Shown in pieces: positions 46,234 to 55,864 of a DNA stretch of 64,000 nt (its first letter is position 1; each line of letters begins with the position of its first letter). Below the pieces are notes generated by a model. It was given only the letters and a program-made list of their open reading frames with translations, was not told the DNA's origin and did no database searches. The DNA comes from Pandoraea iniqua (GTDB lineage Bacteria > Pseudomonadota > Gammaproteobacteria > Burkholderiales > Burkholderiaceae): positions 868,001-932,000 of the forward strand of contig NZ_CABPSF010000003.1 in assembly GCF_902459685.1 (NCBI RefSeq), written 5' to 3'. The translations under genes were made by a program, and so were the position numbers.

Positions 46234-47202
46234 ATGCTAGAATTCGCCCCAATTCATGGCATTGCCCCGGCTGCGCGTCTGCGCGCCGACGTTCGGGCCA
46301 ATGACCCGACCGATACCCCGAAGCGCATGCAACCCCACGAGACATCCGACGATAACGTCGGCACCCCCGCCGGCCCCACACAGGCCAACGAGTATTGCCG
46401 TCAGAAAGCGGGGCCACAAGGCTCGGCGCTCTACTACGCCCTGCTGCAATTGCCGCCGTCCAAACGCGATGCCGCCTACGCCGTGCACGCGTTCTGTCAG
46501 GAAATCGCCGACATTCACAGCGCCGTGCACGACCCCGGCGTCGCGCACGCGAAGCTCGACTGGTGGCGTCAGGAACTCACGAATCTCTTTGCAGGCAAGC
46601 CGGTGCATCCGGTCACGCGGGCGCTCGGGCCAGTGATCAAGGACGCGGGGCTGTCGCGCACCGCGTTCGATGCCGTGCTGCATGGCGCAGAGATGGATCT
46701 GTCGCAGATGCGCTATCTGGATTTCGCCGGTCTGAATCACTACTGCGACGCGGCCGGCGGTGCCCCCGCCGAACTCGCCTCGCATGTGTATGGCTTCGAT
46801 GACGCGCAGACGCCCGCATACGCTCGCGCGCTCGGCCATGCCATCGCGCTGGCACGGCGCGTCACCGAGGCAGGCGTCGATGCCCGCGCCGGTTATGTCT
46901 ATTTCCCGATCGATGAATTGCAGCGCTTTGGCGTGACCGCCGCCGATATTCAGAACGGCAAGTATTCGCCGGAATTTCTCGCGCTGATGAAATTTCAGGA
47001 TGCGCGGGCGCGCAAAGCCCTCCGAGAGGCCATGGCGGCCATCCCCAAGCGCGACCGCCGCAAGCAGAAACCGCTGCTCGCACTCGCCGCCCTGCAACTC
47101 GCCCTGCTCGATGAAGTCGCCGCGAGCGACTATCAGGTGCTGCACCAACGCATCGATCTCACGCCGCTGCGCAAGTTCTGGCGCGCTTGGCGGGCACGGT
47201 AA
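46234..47202 (+). CDS. squalene/phytoene synthase-family protein with altered catalytic motifs
   Basis: Family members condense prenyl diphosphates. The fold is recognisable: EYCRQKAGPQGSALYYALLQ, then AVHAFCQEIADIHSAVHDPG, DWWRQEL and YVYFPIDELQRFGV. But the first aspartate-rich motif reads QEIAD and the second reads RVTEAG where DxxxD is expected, so metal binding may be weakened or the role different. The start may be 46234 (used) or 46327, which gives a more usual length of 291. Confidence 0.75.
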   Translation: MLEFAPIHGIAPAARLRADVRANDPTDTPKRMQPHETSDDNVGTPAGPTQANEYCRQKAGPQGSALYYALLQLPPSKRDAAYAVHAFCQEIADIHSAVHDPGVAHAKLDWWRQELTNLFAGKPVHPVTRALGPVIKDAGLSRTAFDAVLHGAEMDLSQMRYLDFAGLNHYCDAAGGAPAELASHVYGFDDAQTPAYARALGHAIALARRVTEAGVDARAGYVYFPIDELQRFGVTAADIQNGKYSPEFLALMKFQDARARKALREAMAAIPKRDRRKQKPLLALAALQLALLDEVAASDYQVLHQRIDLTPLRKFWRAWRAR

Positions 47203-47241
47203 GACATTGGCGGCATGTTGCCGCCAGCCGGCAACACCGCG

Positions 47242-48477
47242 CTACGCCCGCAAAATATCCAACGGACGGAACGGGCCGCCCAGCACCGATTGCGGGTTGA
47301 GCCCCCACCACCGCTGCAACACCGTCGCGTAGACATCGCGGAAGTCGACCGCAAACGGCAGATTGCCGTTGCCATCGAGCCGGTCCAGTCGCGGCACGTC
47401 GCCATACATGCCGCCACGCACTCGCCCACCCGCCACAAAGTGCGGTGCCACCGTGCCGTGGTCGGTGCCGCTGCTCTGATTCTCGCGCGGGCGCCGGCCA
47501 AACTCGGCGTACGTCACGATCATCGTCGACTGCCAGCGATTCAACTCGGTCAGCCCGGCGCGCAATGCCATCATCCCGTCCGCCAACTGACGCAGCAGAT
47601 TGGCCTGCTGCCCCGGCTGGTTCTGGTGCGTATCGAATCCGTTCAGCGTCAGGCGAAGCACGGCCACGCCGCGCCCGGGTTGTGGCACCCCCGTCGGTGA
47701 ATCGGCCGCGGCCACCACCTGCAAGGCGGTCTTCACCACGTTGCCGAATGCGCCTTGCGGCATCGGCGTCTTGAGCACGTATTGCCCCTGACGTGGGCGC
47801 AAGCCGTCGGCGGCCTTCACGATGTCGTTCTCAACGCGCAGCACATGCGCCAGCGCCGGATTGCTTACCTGCGCCGCATTGGCAGACGCGAGACTGGCGT
47901 CGCGCAGAAACTGCGCCGGGTTGGTCAGCGTAACCGCGCGCGCGCCACCGGCCAATGGCCCTAGCTCCGCGCTGCCGACGATCACGCCATCGGCATCGAA
48001 ACCGGTCGGCACCGCGTGCTCGGCGAACGCCCGCGAGAGCCAGCCGTCGCGCAGATACTCGTCAGAGCGCGACGCGGTGTTCCAGATTTCGATCGAGCGG
48101 AAGTGCGACAGATTCGGCTGCGGATACCCCACGCCCTGCACGATCGCCAATTCCTTTGCCTGCCACATCGGCATGAGCGCCCGCAGCGACGGATGCAGCC
48201 CGCTACGGTCGTCGAGTTGCACGACCTGATCGCGCTTGATGCCAATAGTCGGGCGCAGCGTCGCATAGGCGGGATCGGCGTAAGGGATCACGGTATTCAA
48301 ACCGTCATTGCCGCCCTTCAACTCGATCAGGATGAGCAGATTGCCGTAGTTGCTCGCCCCGGCAAGCCCCCCCGGGAACGCACCACCGAGCGATTGCGTG
48401 GCGGCGAGCAACGGTGCCGGGGTCAGCCACGCGGCCCCGAGGCCACCGGCGAAGGTCAGAAAATCGCGTCGATGCAT
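47242..48477 (-). CDS. DUF1501 protein, Tat-exported
   Basis: Probably a periplasmic sulfatase-like-fold protein of unknown activity. The start ATG 48477 (GAGGTG 5 bases upstream) gives a twin-arginine signal MHRRDFLTFAGGLGAAWLTP; an in-frame GTG at 48489 overlaps the upstream stop. Characteristic stretches: LIELKGGNDGLNTVIPY, SHFRSIEIWNTASRSDEYL, FDTHQNQPGQQANLL and GTDHGTVAPHFVAGG. It pairs with the DUF1800 gene just upstream (8 bp gap). 411 residues. Confidence 0.88.
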   Translation of the reverse strand: MHRRDFLTFAGGLGAAWLTPAPLLAATQSLGGAFPGGLAGASNYGNLLILIELKGGNDGLNTVIPYADPAYATLRPTIGIKRDQVVQLDDRSGLHPSLRALMPMWQAKELAIVQGVGYPQPNLSHFRSIEIWNTASRSDEYLRDGWLSRAFAEHAVPTGFDADGVIVGSAELGPLAGGARAVTLTNPAQFLRDASLASANAAQVSNPALAHVLRVENDIVKAADGLRPRQGQYVLKTPMPQGAFGNVVKTALQVVAAADSPTGVPQPGRGVAVLRLTLNGFDTHQNQPGQQANLLRQLADGMMALRAGLTELNRWQSTMIVTYAEFGRRPRENQSSGTDHGTVAPHFVAGGRVRGGMYGDVPRLDRLDGNGNLPFAVDFRDVYATVLQRWWGLNPQSVLGGPFRPLDILRA

Positions 48478-48485
48478 GTCACACC

Positions 48486-50189
48486 TCACTTCAACTGATA
48501 AGCCGGGTCCATCAACAACGACTGCAAATACGCTGCGCTATTCTCGCTGGCCGTTTGCGGTGCGGCCGGCGCGAACGGCAGTACCGCCCGCTGCAAGGCG
48601 TCGCGCGTGCCCGCCTCGGGAATATCGACCGGCCCCAACGCATAGGGTTGCAGCCAGCGCGCCAGATCGAACCGAACGCCGGCGACCGTGCGCGGCATTG
48701 GCATCGGTTGCGGCGGCTGGAACGCCGTGCGCTGCACGCCCGGGCGCGCCGTCACCATCTGCGGCGCCATTGCCGGGCCGCCCGCGTTGGCGTTCTCCGT
48801 CGCACGGAACATGCGCTCGACGAATTGCTTGCGCGCCAGCAACGTCGTGCTGTCGATCCACGCGTCGCCGCCGGGCCAGCCCTTCACATTAGGCGGGCGG
48901 AACAAGTCCTGCCCGAGTACCCGCATCTGCTGCGCGAGCATCGCCGGATCGTCGTAGCCGATGTCGAACTCGCGCACGGTATCCGTCACGAACTCCGATG
49001 GAGATTTGACCAAGGTGCCGCGTGTTCGTGCGTCCCAGAATGCGGGGGTGAGCAGCAGCGCCTTCAACGCCGCGCGAATGTCGTAACCGCTCGAACGGAA
49101 GACGTCGGCCACGCGGGTGACTTGTGCGGTGTCGGGGGTCGGCGAGACGAACTCGCGCCACAGCTTGGTGGTGACGAACGTCGCCGTCTCGGGCCGGGCG
49201 AGCAGAATGTCGAGCATCTGGTCGCCATCGAAATTCCCGGTCTGGCCGAGCACCGTCTTAGTGTCGGTATCGTGGAAATTCGGCCGCCAGAGGTAAGTCA
49301 TCGTCGGCCGGTCGATGCTCCAGCCGGTGTAGGCCCTTGCCGCTTCGCGCACGTCCAGTTCGGTGTAGTGCCCTTCGCCCAGCGTGAACAGTTCCATCAC
49401 TTCGCGCGCGAAGTTCTCGTTCGGGTGTCCCTTACGGCTGCCTGCCCCATCGAGATAGATCAGCATCGCCGGGTCTTTCGACACGCTGTGCAGCAAGGTG
49501 CCGAAGTTGCCCAGTGCATTCGCACGCAGCAGTACGTTCTGGCGATAGAGCACGCCCGGCTCGCGCACCTTGTCGTCGCTCGAGACGAAGTGGTTGTGCC
49601 AGAACAGGGTCATGCGCTCAGTGAGCGGTGACGGCGTGGTGGCCATCTCCTGCGCCCACCAGCCGGCCAGTTGGTTCGCCATGAGATTGCGGCGCTGGTC
49701 GAGTGCGCGCCGCTGCTCGGGGGTCAGGTTCTTGACCGCTTCGCCGTAGAGCGGCGCCTCGTTGACCCACGCAGGCGCCGGTGTCACTGCCGTGCGGCGG
49801 GTTTCGGCGAGCAACCGGTCGATCGCCTCGGCACGCGTCAGGCCGACGAACGCGGCAAGCTCGCGCGCGTCGGGGGCGTAACCGGTGCGGGTGAGGAGAT
49901 AGCGGGCGTCGCTTTCGCTCAACGGGCGTTGCGCCGGATCGGTGGCGGTGGGGGCGTGGGTTGCGCGGTGTGAGGCATGCTGCGTGGCCGTGGCTGGCTT
50001 GGCGCCGGCGTTCTGACCGGGTAGTGCTGTCAGCGCGAACACCGCCACCATCGCTGCGGCGAGAGATGACCGGGAAATTGCCGCGCTATCGGGCCGAACG
50101 AACCGTTCGGAAGCTATACGTCCCGGCCAGCGGCGGGCGCAAAAAAAGCCAGCGTCGATCGAGGCTGGCTGGATTCGGTTCGGCTTCAT
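48486..50189 (-). CDS. DUF1800 protein
   Basis: Unknown function; the usual operon partner of DUF1501. 567 residues with a hydrophobic N-terminal segment (SLAAAMVAVFALTALPGQ) and the family blocks: SDARYLLTRTGYAPDARELA, LFWHNHFVSSDDKV, REVMELFTLGEGHYTE, DVREAARAYTGW and LWREFVS. Codon use fits the flank. Expressed first in a two-gene operon. Confidence 0.88.
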   Translation of the reverse strand: MKPNRIQPASIDAGFFCARRWPGRIASERFVRPDSAAISRSSLAAAMVAVFALTALPGQNAGAKPATATQHASHRATHAPTATDPAQRPLSESDARYLLTRTGYAPDARELAAFVGLTRAEAIDRLLAETRRTAVTPAPAWVNEAPLYGEAVKNLTPEQRRALDQRRNLMANQLAGWWAQEMATTPSPLTERMTLFWHNHFVSSDDKVREPGVLYRQNVLLRANALGNFGTLLHSVSKDPAMLIYLDGAGSRKGHPNENFAREVMELFTLGEGHYTELDVREAARAYTGWSIDRPTMTYLWRPNFHDTDTKTVLGQTGNFDGDQMLDILLARPETATFVTTKLWREFVSPTPDTAQVTRVADVFRSSGYDIRAALKALLLTPAFWDARTRGTLVKSPSEFVTDTVREFDIGYDDPAMLAQQMRVLGQDLFRPPNVKGWPGGDAWIDSTTLLARKQFVERMFRATENANAGGPAMAPQMVTARPGVQRTAFQPPQPMPMPRTVAGVRFDLARWLQPYALGPVDIPEAGTRDALQRAVLPFAPAAPQTASENSAAYLQSLLMDPAYQLK

Positions 50190-50251
50190 GAGGCGCTCGC
50201 ATCACAGGGGGCAACGTTGGCGAACGGGGCTGGGCTTCGTCTATAAGCGGA

Positions 50252-50566
50252 TCAGTGGCTATACAACTCGCGCACCGCATCCTGAATATGCTGACGAAGC
50301 AAGCGCCGGTCTTCCGGGGTCATGTGGCCGTTGGGACGGCGGCCCGCCGGCGGATTCGGCAGATCGTCGGCACGACGCTCGGCATTCGGATCGTTGGCGG
50401 GTGAGTTCTTTGGCGCGTTGCGTTGCTGCGGCGAAGCACGCTCGACCTTCGGTGCGGCGTGCGTCTGGGCGCTGAAATGCGGCACGGGACGGGCATACGT
50501 CACGCTCAGGTGTCCCCAGAGCATGATCCCCCCGAACAGTAGCGAAAACTCAGCAGCCCATCTCAT
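50252..50566 (-). CDS. hypothetical exported protein
   Basis: 104 residues from ATG 50566. A hydrophobic N-terminus (MRWAAEFSLLFGGIMLWGHL) looks like a signal/anchor, then a Pro/Asn/Arg-rich linker and a conserved-looking end HMTPEDRRLLRQHIQDAVRE, a motif seen in small Burkholderiales periplasmic proteins. A GTG at 50632 could extend it. No function assigned. Confidence 0.6.
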   Translation of the reverse strand: MRWAAEFSLLFGGIMLWGHLSVTYARPVPHFSAQTHAAPKVERASPQQRNAPKNSPANDPNAERRADDLPNPPAGRRPNGHMTPEDRRLLRQHIQDAVRELYSH

Positions 50567-50735
50567 CTTTTGCGTATGTCCTTCTTGCCACGCGGCAGGT
50601 TTTCGCCCTGGCAGGGGTGCAAGTGTACCCACTGCCTATGGTCAGCGCACAAGCCGTAGGGTAAATTATGTAACCCTTTGTAACCCGCTTTGGCGGCCTC
50701 CTCAGTTCGCGGCATTTCGAGCTAAGATACGTGGC

Positions 50736-51461
50736 ATGGAAAATAAAAACGCTTCCAAAATTCTGGTTGTCGACGACGATCCGCGCTTGCGCGACTTGCT
50801 GCGTCGTTACCTCGGGGAACAGGGCTTCAATGTCTTCGTGGCCGAAAATGCCACGGCCATGAACAAGCTTTGGGTGCGCGAGCGTTTCGATCTGCTCGTG
50901 CTGGACCTGATGCTCCCCGGTGAAGACGGTCTCTCTATTTGCCGCCGTCTGCGTGGCGCTAACGACCGCACGCCGATCATCATGTTAACGGCCAAGGGCG
51001 AGGATGTCGACCGAATCGTCGGCCTCGAAATGGGTGCGGACGATTATCTGCCGAAACCCTTCAATCCGCGCGAACTCGTCGCCCGCATTCACGCCGTGCT
51101 GCGCCGTCAGGCCCCGCCTGAACTTCCCGGTGCGCCCAGTGAAACCATGGAGACGTTCGAGTTCGGTGATTTTGCCCTGAACCTCGCAACGCGCACGCTC
51201 ACCAAGAACGGTCAGGAAATTGCACTGACCACCGGCGAGTTCTCCGTGCTCAAGGTGTTCGCCCGCCATCCGCGCCAGCCGCTCTCTCGCGAGAAGCTGA
51301 TGGAGCTGGCACGCGGGCGTGAATACGAAGTCTTCGACCGCAGCCTCGACGTGCAGATCTCGCGTCTGCGCAAGTTGATCGAGCCGGACCCGGGCAGCCC
51401 GCGTTTCATCCAGACGGTCTGGGGCCTCGGCTACGTCTTCATCCCGGACGGCGGCGCGTGA
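50736..51461 (+). CDS. ompR: response regulator OmpR
   Basis: Two-component regulator of envelope/osmotic genes in its family. The 241-residue protein has a receiver domain with acidic pocket VVDDDPRLRD, phosphoacceptor Asp57 (VLDLMLP) and Lys in YLPKPF, and a C-terminal winged helix with LTTGEFSVLKVF and DVQISRLRKLIE. ATG at 50736 is chosen; the longer frame upstream is not OmpR-like. Followed by a histidine kinase 144 bp downstream. Confidence 0.95.
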   Translation: MENKNASKILVVDDDPRLRDLLRRYLGEQGFNVFVAENATAMNKLWVRERFDLLVLDLMLPGEDGLSICRRLRGANDRTPIIMLTAKGEDVDRIVGLEMGADDYLPKPFNPRELVARIHAVLRRQAPPELPGAPSETMETFEFGDFALNLATRTLTKNGQEIALTTGEFSVLKVFARHPRQPLSREKLMELARGREYEVFDRSLDVQISRLRKLIEPDPGSPRFIQTVWGLGYVFIPDGGA

Positions 51462-51490
51462 TCGCTCGGCTTCACGTCTCACGCATCAAA

Positions 51491-51528
51491 ACGACGCCGG
51501 TCGCGACCTCTTCGCGCACCGGCGTCGT
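51491..51528 (+). terminator. long hairpin between ompR and envZ
   Basis: Perfect 11 bp stem ACGACGCCGGT/ACCGGCGTCGT with an inner CGCG/CGCG stem, 30 bp after ompR, no T run (GTCTTAT follows). It could attenuate envZ expression relative to ompR or stabilise the ompR message. Confidence 0.55.
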
Positions 51529-51605
51529 GTCTTATCCGAGCGGGCCACTAATGGCCGGCCGGGCAACCGTGCACGCACGCATTTCGCATTAGACGGAGCA
51601 ACCCC

Positions 51606-52949
51606 ATGCATCCGATCCGGATGGTACGCGGGCTGTTCGGCGGTCTGTTCTGGCGTACCTTCTTCCTGATTGCCCTGCTGATCGGCGTGAGTCTGGCCGC
51701 CTGGTATCAGAGCTTTCGCGTGATCGAGCGCGAACCGCGCGCCCAACGCGTGGCGCAGCAACTCGTCTCGATCGTCAAACTCACGCGCACCGCCCTGCTC
51801 TATTCCGAGCCCGACCTGCGCCGCGCCCTCTTGCAGGATCTCGAGAGCAACGAAGGCATTCGCGTGTACCCGCGCGAACCCGCCGACAAGATCGAGAAGC
51901 AGGCCAGCGGCGTGGTGACCGATCTGATCACCCGCGACGTGCAGCGCCGGCTCGGCACCGACACGGTCATCGCGTCGTCGGTGAATGAAATCTCCGCGAT
52001 GTGGATCAGCTTCAAGATCGATGAAGACGACTACTGGGTCGCCATCGAACAAGACCGCATCGATACCGCCACCGGTTTGCAGTTGTTCAGTTGGGGCACG
52101 TTCGCGCTGGCGCTTTCGCTGATCGGGGCGGCCTTCATTACCGCGCTGGTGAACCGACCATTCGCGCGGCTCGCCCATGCGGCCCGCGCCATCGGCGGCG
52201 GCCACCGGCCCGACCCATTGCCAGAGCGCGGCATGGGCGAGGCCGCCGAGGCGAACCGCAGCTTCAATCAGATGGTGCAGGAGCTCGAGCGGCTGGAGGC
52301 CGACCGGGCCTTGATGCTCGCGGGCATCTCGCACGATCTGCGCACGCCGTTGGCGCGTCTGCGGCTGGAAACCGAGATGAGCCCGTCGGAGGAATCGGTC
52401 AAGCGCGACATGATCAGCGACATCGAACAGATGGACGAGATCATCGGCCGCTTCCTCGATTACGCCCGCCCGGCCTCGCGCACCGTGCTGCAAACCATCG
52501 ATCTCTCGGAGACCGTGCGCGAAACGGTGCACGCCTTCGAGGGCCGCGAAGATCTGAACATCACGGTCGAACTGGGCGAAGAGGCCTTCGTGCTCGCCGA
52601 GCGCACCGACCTGAAGCGCCTGCTCAACAACCTGATCGAGAACGCCCGCAAGTACGGACGCGATGCCGAGAGCGACATCGCCAACGTCCACATCACGACG
52701 CGTGTCCTTGGCGAGCGCGTCGAGATGCGTGTGCGCGATACCGGCCCGGGCATTCCAGAGGAACAACTCGCGCTGGTGTTCCGGCCGTTCTATCGCGTGG
52801 ACACCGCCCGCACCAAGGCCGACGGCACGGGCCTCGGCATGGCCATCGTGCAGCGCATTGCGTCGCGCTATAAAGGGCAGGCAACGCTGAGTAACGTGCG
52901 CCCCGGCTCCGGCCTTGAAATCATCGTGTCATTTCCGCTTGCTAAATAA
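51606..52949 (+). CDS. envZ: sensor histidine kinase EnvZ-like
   Basis: Membrane sensor that phosphorylates OmpR. Two membrane segments (residues 13-36 and about 160-180) flank a periplasmic domain; then HAMP, H-box LAGISHDLRTPLARLRLE, N-box NNLIENARKYG, and G boxes RDTGPGIPEEQ, GTGLGMAIVQ. 447 residues. Starts 144 bp after ompR, in the same direction, with a hairpin in between. Confidence 0.94.
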   Translation: MHPIRMVRGLFGGLFWRTFFLIALLIGVSLAAWYQSFRVIEREPRAQRVAQQLVSIVKLTRTALLYSEPDLRRALLQDLESNEGIRVYPREPADKIEKQASGVVTDLITRDVQRRLGTDTVIASSVNEISAMWISFKIDEDDYWVAIEQDRIDTATGLQLFSWGTFALALSLIGAAFITALVNRPFARLAHAARAIGGGHRPDPLPERGMGEAAEANRSFNQMVQELERLEADRALMLAGISHDLRTPLARLRLETEMSPSEESVKRDMISDIEQMDEIIGRFLDYARPASRTVLQTIDLSETVRETVHAFEGREDLNITVELGEEAFVLAERTDLKRLLNNLIENARKYGRDAESDIANVHITTRVLGERVEMRVRDTGPGIPEEQLALVFRPFYRVDTARTKADGTGLGMAIVQRIASRYKGQATLSNVRPGSGLEIIVSFPLAK

Positions 52950-53092
52950 GGCGTATCGTGCGGAAATTGGCCCTCGCGAATGGGGTTCCGAATGGGGTTC
53001 CGAATCGCTTCATGATGGCCCTCGCCCCGGGCCACTCACAAAATCCTATCGACGGGATTTGATTTAACTATCCCCGCCATAAACACAAACTA

Positions 53093-53121
53093 TTGCTATC
53101 GATCGCTCGATAGCGTATAAT
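53093..53121 (+). promoter_or_regulatory. ahpC promoter with an 8 bp palindrome in the spacer
   Basis: TTGCTA (53093-53098), 17 bp, TATAAT (53116-53121). The spacer is filled by GCTATCGA-TCGC-TCGATAGC (53095-53114), which contains the CTAT/ATAG half sites typical of OxyR binding, though closer together than the extended consensus. Confidence 0.65.
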
Positions 53122-53218
53122 CCGTTAGTTGCCCGGGATCGCGTGAACCCGGGTAGTTGCAGGTTGCGATGTATTTGAAGACATCCAACGTTAACCGCAT
53201 CAATTAAGGAGTAAATCG

Positions 53219-53767
53219 ATGAAAACTGTCGGCGACAAACTCGAAGCGTTCTCGGTAGAAGCGGCAAAGCCTGGTTTTAACAACCACGAAGAAAACGGCG
53301 TGTCGGCTTTCGAAACCATCACCGAAGCCTCGTTCCCGGGCAAGTGGAAGATCATTTACTTCTACCCGAAGGACTTCACCTTCGTGTGCCCGACCGAAAT
53401 CGTCGAATTCGGCAAGCTGAACGGCGACTTCGCCGATCGCGACGCTGTGCTGCTCGGCGGTTCGAGCGACAACGAATTCGTGAAGCTGGCATGGCGCCGT
53501 GAGCACAAGGACCTGAACAAGCTGAACCACTACTCGTTCGGCGATGTGACCGGTTCGCTGATCGACCAGCTCGGCGTGCGTGACAAGGAAGCTGGCGTGG
53601 CCCTGCGTGCAACGTTCATCGTTGACCCGCACAACGTCATCCAGCACGTTTCGGTGAACAACCTGAACGTCGGCCGTAACCCGGAAGAAGTGCTGCGTAT
53701 TCTGGACGGTCTGCAAACGGACGAACTCTGCCCGTGCAACCGTGCGGTCGGTGGCAACACGCTGTAA
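53219..53767 (+). CDS. ahpC: alkyl hydroperoxide reductase AhpC (2-Cys peroxiredoxin)
   Basis: Reduces peroxides. Peroxidatic Cys57 in FVCPTE and a resolving Cys in the end ELCPCNRAVGGNTL (Cys171 or Cys173). The 182-residue length is standard for the AhpD-linked subfamily. Preceded by AAGGAG (ribosome site) 8 bases upstream. A terminator-like hairpin separates it from ahpD, so the two are co-transcribed but at different levels. Confidence 0.96.
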   Translation: MKTVGDKLEAFSVEAAKPGFNNHEENGVSAFETITEASFPGKWKIIYFYPKDFTFVCPTEIVEFGKLNGDFADRDAVLLGGSSDNEFVKLAWRREHKDLNKLNHYSFGDVTGSLIDQLGVRDKEAGVALRATFIVDPHNVIQHVSVNNLNVGRNPEEVLRILDGLQTDELCPCNRAVGGNTL

Positions 53768-53779
53768 GTTTTGCCTCGA

Positions 53780-53801
53780 AGCCCGCGCGAGCGGGCTTTT
53801 T
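53780..53801 (+). terminator. attenuator/terminator between ahpC and ahpD
   Basis: AGCCCGC-GCGA-GCGGGCT stem followed by TTTTT, 12 bp after ahpC. Probably partial, giving more ahpC than ahpD mRNA. Confidence 0.8.
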
Positions 53802-53826
53802 CAGCCCAACGCAATAGGAGAAATTT

Positions 53827-54354
53827 ATGGAATTCCTGAACGCGATTAAGGCGCAGATTCCCGATTACGCCAAGGACATCCGCCTGAACCTCGACGGTAC
53901 GATCGCTCGTTCCTCGCTGGAAGGCACCGATGCCGTGGGCGTGGCCCTTGCCGCTGCGTTTGCCGCGAAGAGCCAGCCGCTGATCAAGGCCATCCGTGAA
54001 TCGGGTGTGCTGCCCCCGGAAGAGCTGGAAGGCGCGTTGACCGCTACCGCGCTCATGGGCATGAACAACACGTGGTACCCGTATCTCGAGATGGCGGACA
54101 ACGCCGAGCTCAAGAACGAAAAGGCCCAACTGCGCATGAACGCCTACGCCACCCGTGGCGGCGTGGATCAGCGACGCTTCGAGATGTACGCGCTGGCCGC
54201 GTCCATCGTCGGCAAGTGCCACTTCTGCGTGAAGTCGCACTATCACCTGCTCGCCACCGAACAAGGCATGAGCACCGCGCAACTGCGTGACGTCGGCCGT
54301 ATCGCCGCTGTCATCAACGCTGCCGCGCAAGTGATCGCTGCCGAAGCGGCATAA
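53827..54354 (+). CDS. ahpD: alkylhydroperoxidase AhpD
   Basis: Recharges AhpC with a dithiol. Catalytic CxxC-x3-H: CHFCVKSH (Cys131, Cys134, His138) in 175 residues, with the helical AhpD/CMD core (LTATALMGMNNTWYPYLEMA). Starts after a TAGGAG site. Co-oriented with ahpC. Confidence 0.95.
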   Translation: MEFLNAIKAQIPDYAKDIRLNLDGTIARSSLEGTDAVGVALAAAFAAKSQPLIKAIRESGVLPPEELEGALTATALMGMNNTWYPYLEMADNAELKNEKAQLRMNAYATRGGVDQRRFEMYALAASIVGKCHFCVKSHYHLLATEQGMSTAQLRDVGRIAAVINAAAQVIAAEAA

Positions 54355-54398
54355 AGTCGGAGGTCATCGTCAGGCTTTCGTCAGACGACGCACCAAGC

Positions 54399-54437
54399 AA
54401 AACGGCGCTGCCGGGTTCAACCCCGCAGCGCCGTTTT
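54399..54437. terminator. bidirectional terminator between ahpD and ispF
   Basis: A perfect 13 bp stem AAAACGGCGCTGC/GCAGCGCCGTTTT, with A and T runs on both sides, ending the two converging transcripts. Confidence 0.92.
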
Positions 54438-54481
54438 CATTGGCAGCCGTTCGGGGGCATCGCCCCCTCACATCTCAAGTC

Positions 54482-55003
54482 TTACGCGCCCATCAGCAAC
54501 GCGGCCGCCTGTGCCTCGATGCCTTCCTGACGGCCGAGATAGCCGAGCTTCTCGTTGGTCTTGGCCTTCACATTGACCTGACCCACGGTAATCCCCAGCG
54601 CATCGGCAATCGACTGCGTCATCGCGGCAATATGCGGTGCCAGCTTCGGCGCCTGTGCGATCACCGTGCAGTCGATGTTGACGATCTCGTAGCCCTGCGC
54701 ACGCACGCGGCGCATGGCTTCTTGCAGCAGCACGACGCTGTTCGCGCCCTTGAACGTCGGGTCGGTGTCCGGGAAGTGACGGCCAATGTCGCCGAGCGCC
54801 GCCGCGCCGAGCACGGCATCGGTGATCGCGTGCAGCAGCACGTCGGCGTCCGAGTGGCCGAGCAGGCCGCGATCGAACGGAATGGTCACACCGCCCATCA
54901 CCAGCGGGCGCCCCGGGACGAGCGCATGCACGTCGTAACCCTGACCGATGCGAAGTTTGGACAAGGCGGCGAGCGAAATAGAAGAAACAGCTTGTTCAGT
55001 CAT
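54482..55003 (-). CDS. ispF: 2-C-methyl-D-erythritol 2,4-cyclodiphosphate synthase
   Basis: MEP isoprenoid pathway. Zinc-site GYDVHAL and [23 protein letters not shown] and the terminal [20 protein letters not shown] are the family signatures. 173 residues, 14 of them an extra N-terminus before [11 protein letters not shown]. 30 bp behind ispD on the same strand. Confidence 0.96.
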   Translation of the reverse strand: MTEQAVSSISLAALSKLRIGQGYDVHALVPGRPLVMGGVTIPFDRGLLGHSDADVLLHAITDAVLGAAALGDIGRHFPDTDPTFKGANSVVLLQEAMRRVRAQGYEIVNIDCTVIAQAPKLAPHIAAMTQSIADALGITVGQVNVKAKTNEKLGYLGRQEGIEAQAAALLMGA

Positions 55004-55033
55004 GAAGGGATCGTCAAATGCAGGAGACCCAGC

Positions 55034-55756
55034 TTACGCCGGGCGAGCCGCGCCGAGAAAGGCCTCGGCCAGCGCGAAATCTTCGGGATACGTGACCTTG
55101 AAGTTACGCAGGCTGCCACGCACGAGCTTGGGGGCATGCCCCATGCGCTCGATGGCGCTGGCCTCATCGGTCACTTCGGCGCCGGCAGCGAGCGCGTCTT
55201 CGAGCGCCTGACGCAGCATGCCCAGACGGAACATCTGCGGCGTTTGTGCCTGCCAGAGACCGTCGCGCGATTCGGTCGCAGCCACAGCCGCCAGAGCGCC
55301 GGCACCCGCCGGTGCGTCTTCACGCTTGAGCGTATCGGCCACCGGCAGCGCCAGAATGCCGCCGACGGGGTCGTCGCGCAGGGCTTCGACCAGCGTGCGG
55401 ATCAACGCCGGCGTGATGCCCGGGCGCGCGGCGTCGTGCACCAGCACCCAGTCGCTGTCCTGCGCGCCGAATTCGGTAAGCGCCTGAAGGCCACCGAGCA
55501 CCGATGCGTGACGCGACGCCCCGCCGCAGCGGCGCACGGCAAAACGCAGGGGGCCGAAGCGGCGGCCATCGAAGTGATTGTCGTCCGGCGCCAGCACCAG
55601 CACGGTCTGAGCGAACTCGGAGCAGGCGTCAAACGCGGCGAGCGCATAGTGAAGCATGGCGCGTCCGCCCACGCTCCGGTACTGCTTGGGCACGTCGGCC
55701 CCGGCGCGAACACCGGCCCCGGCGCACGGGATGACAGCAAAAAGTCGGTCGCTCAC
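55034..55756 (-). CDS. ispD: 2-C-methyl-D-erythritol 4-phosphate cytidylyltransferase
   Basis: MEP pathway step before IspF by two. N-terminal CTP loop [13 protein letters not shown] (a variant of AAGxGxRxG), [24 protein letters not shown] and VTDEASAIE. 240 residues. Cluster of ispD and ispF, divergent from mfd. Confidence 0.95.
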   Translation of the reverse strand: MSDRLFAVIPCAGAGVRAGADVPKQYRSVGGRAMLHYALAAFDACSEFAQTVLVLAPDDNHFDGRRFGPLRFAVRRCGGASRHASVLGGLQALTEFGAQDSDWVLVHDAARPGITPALIRTLVEALRDDPVGGILALPVADTLKREDAPAGAGALAAVAATESRDGLWQAQTPQMFRLGMLRQALEDALAAGAEVTDEASAIERMGHAPKLVRGSLRNFKVTYPEDFALAEAFLGAARPA

Positions 55757-55864
55757 GATAAAACGCAGGTAAGGGTAAAGCGGGGATTTTATAATAGACG
55801 CTGATCTTCACGGGGCCCCATCTTCATGCAGCCCCGTGCTTTGCCATTTCTGCAACGCTTTTCT

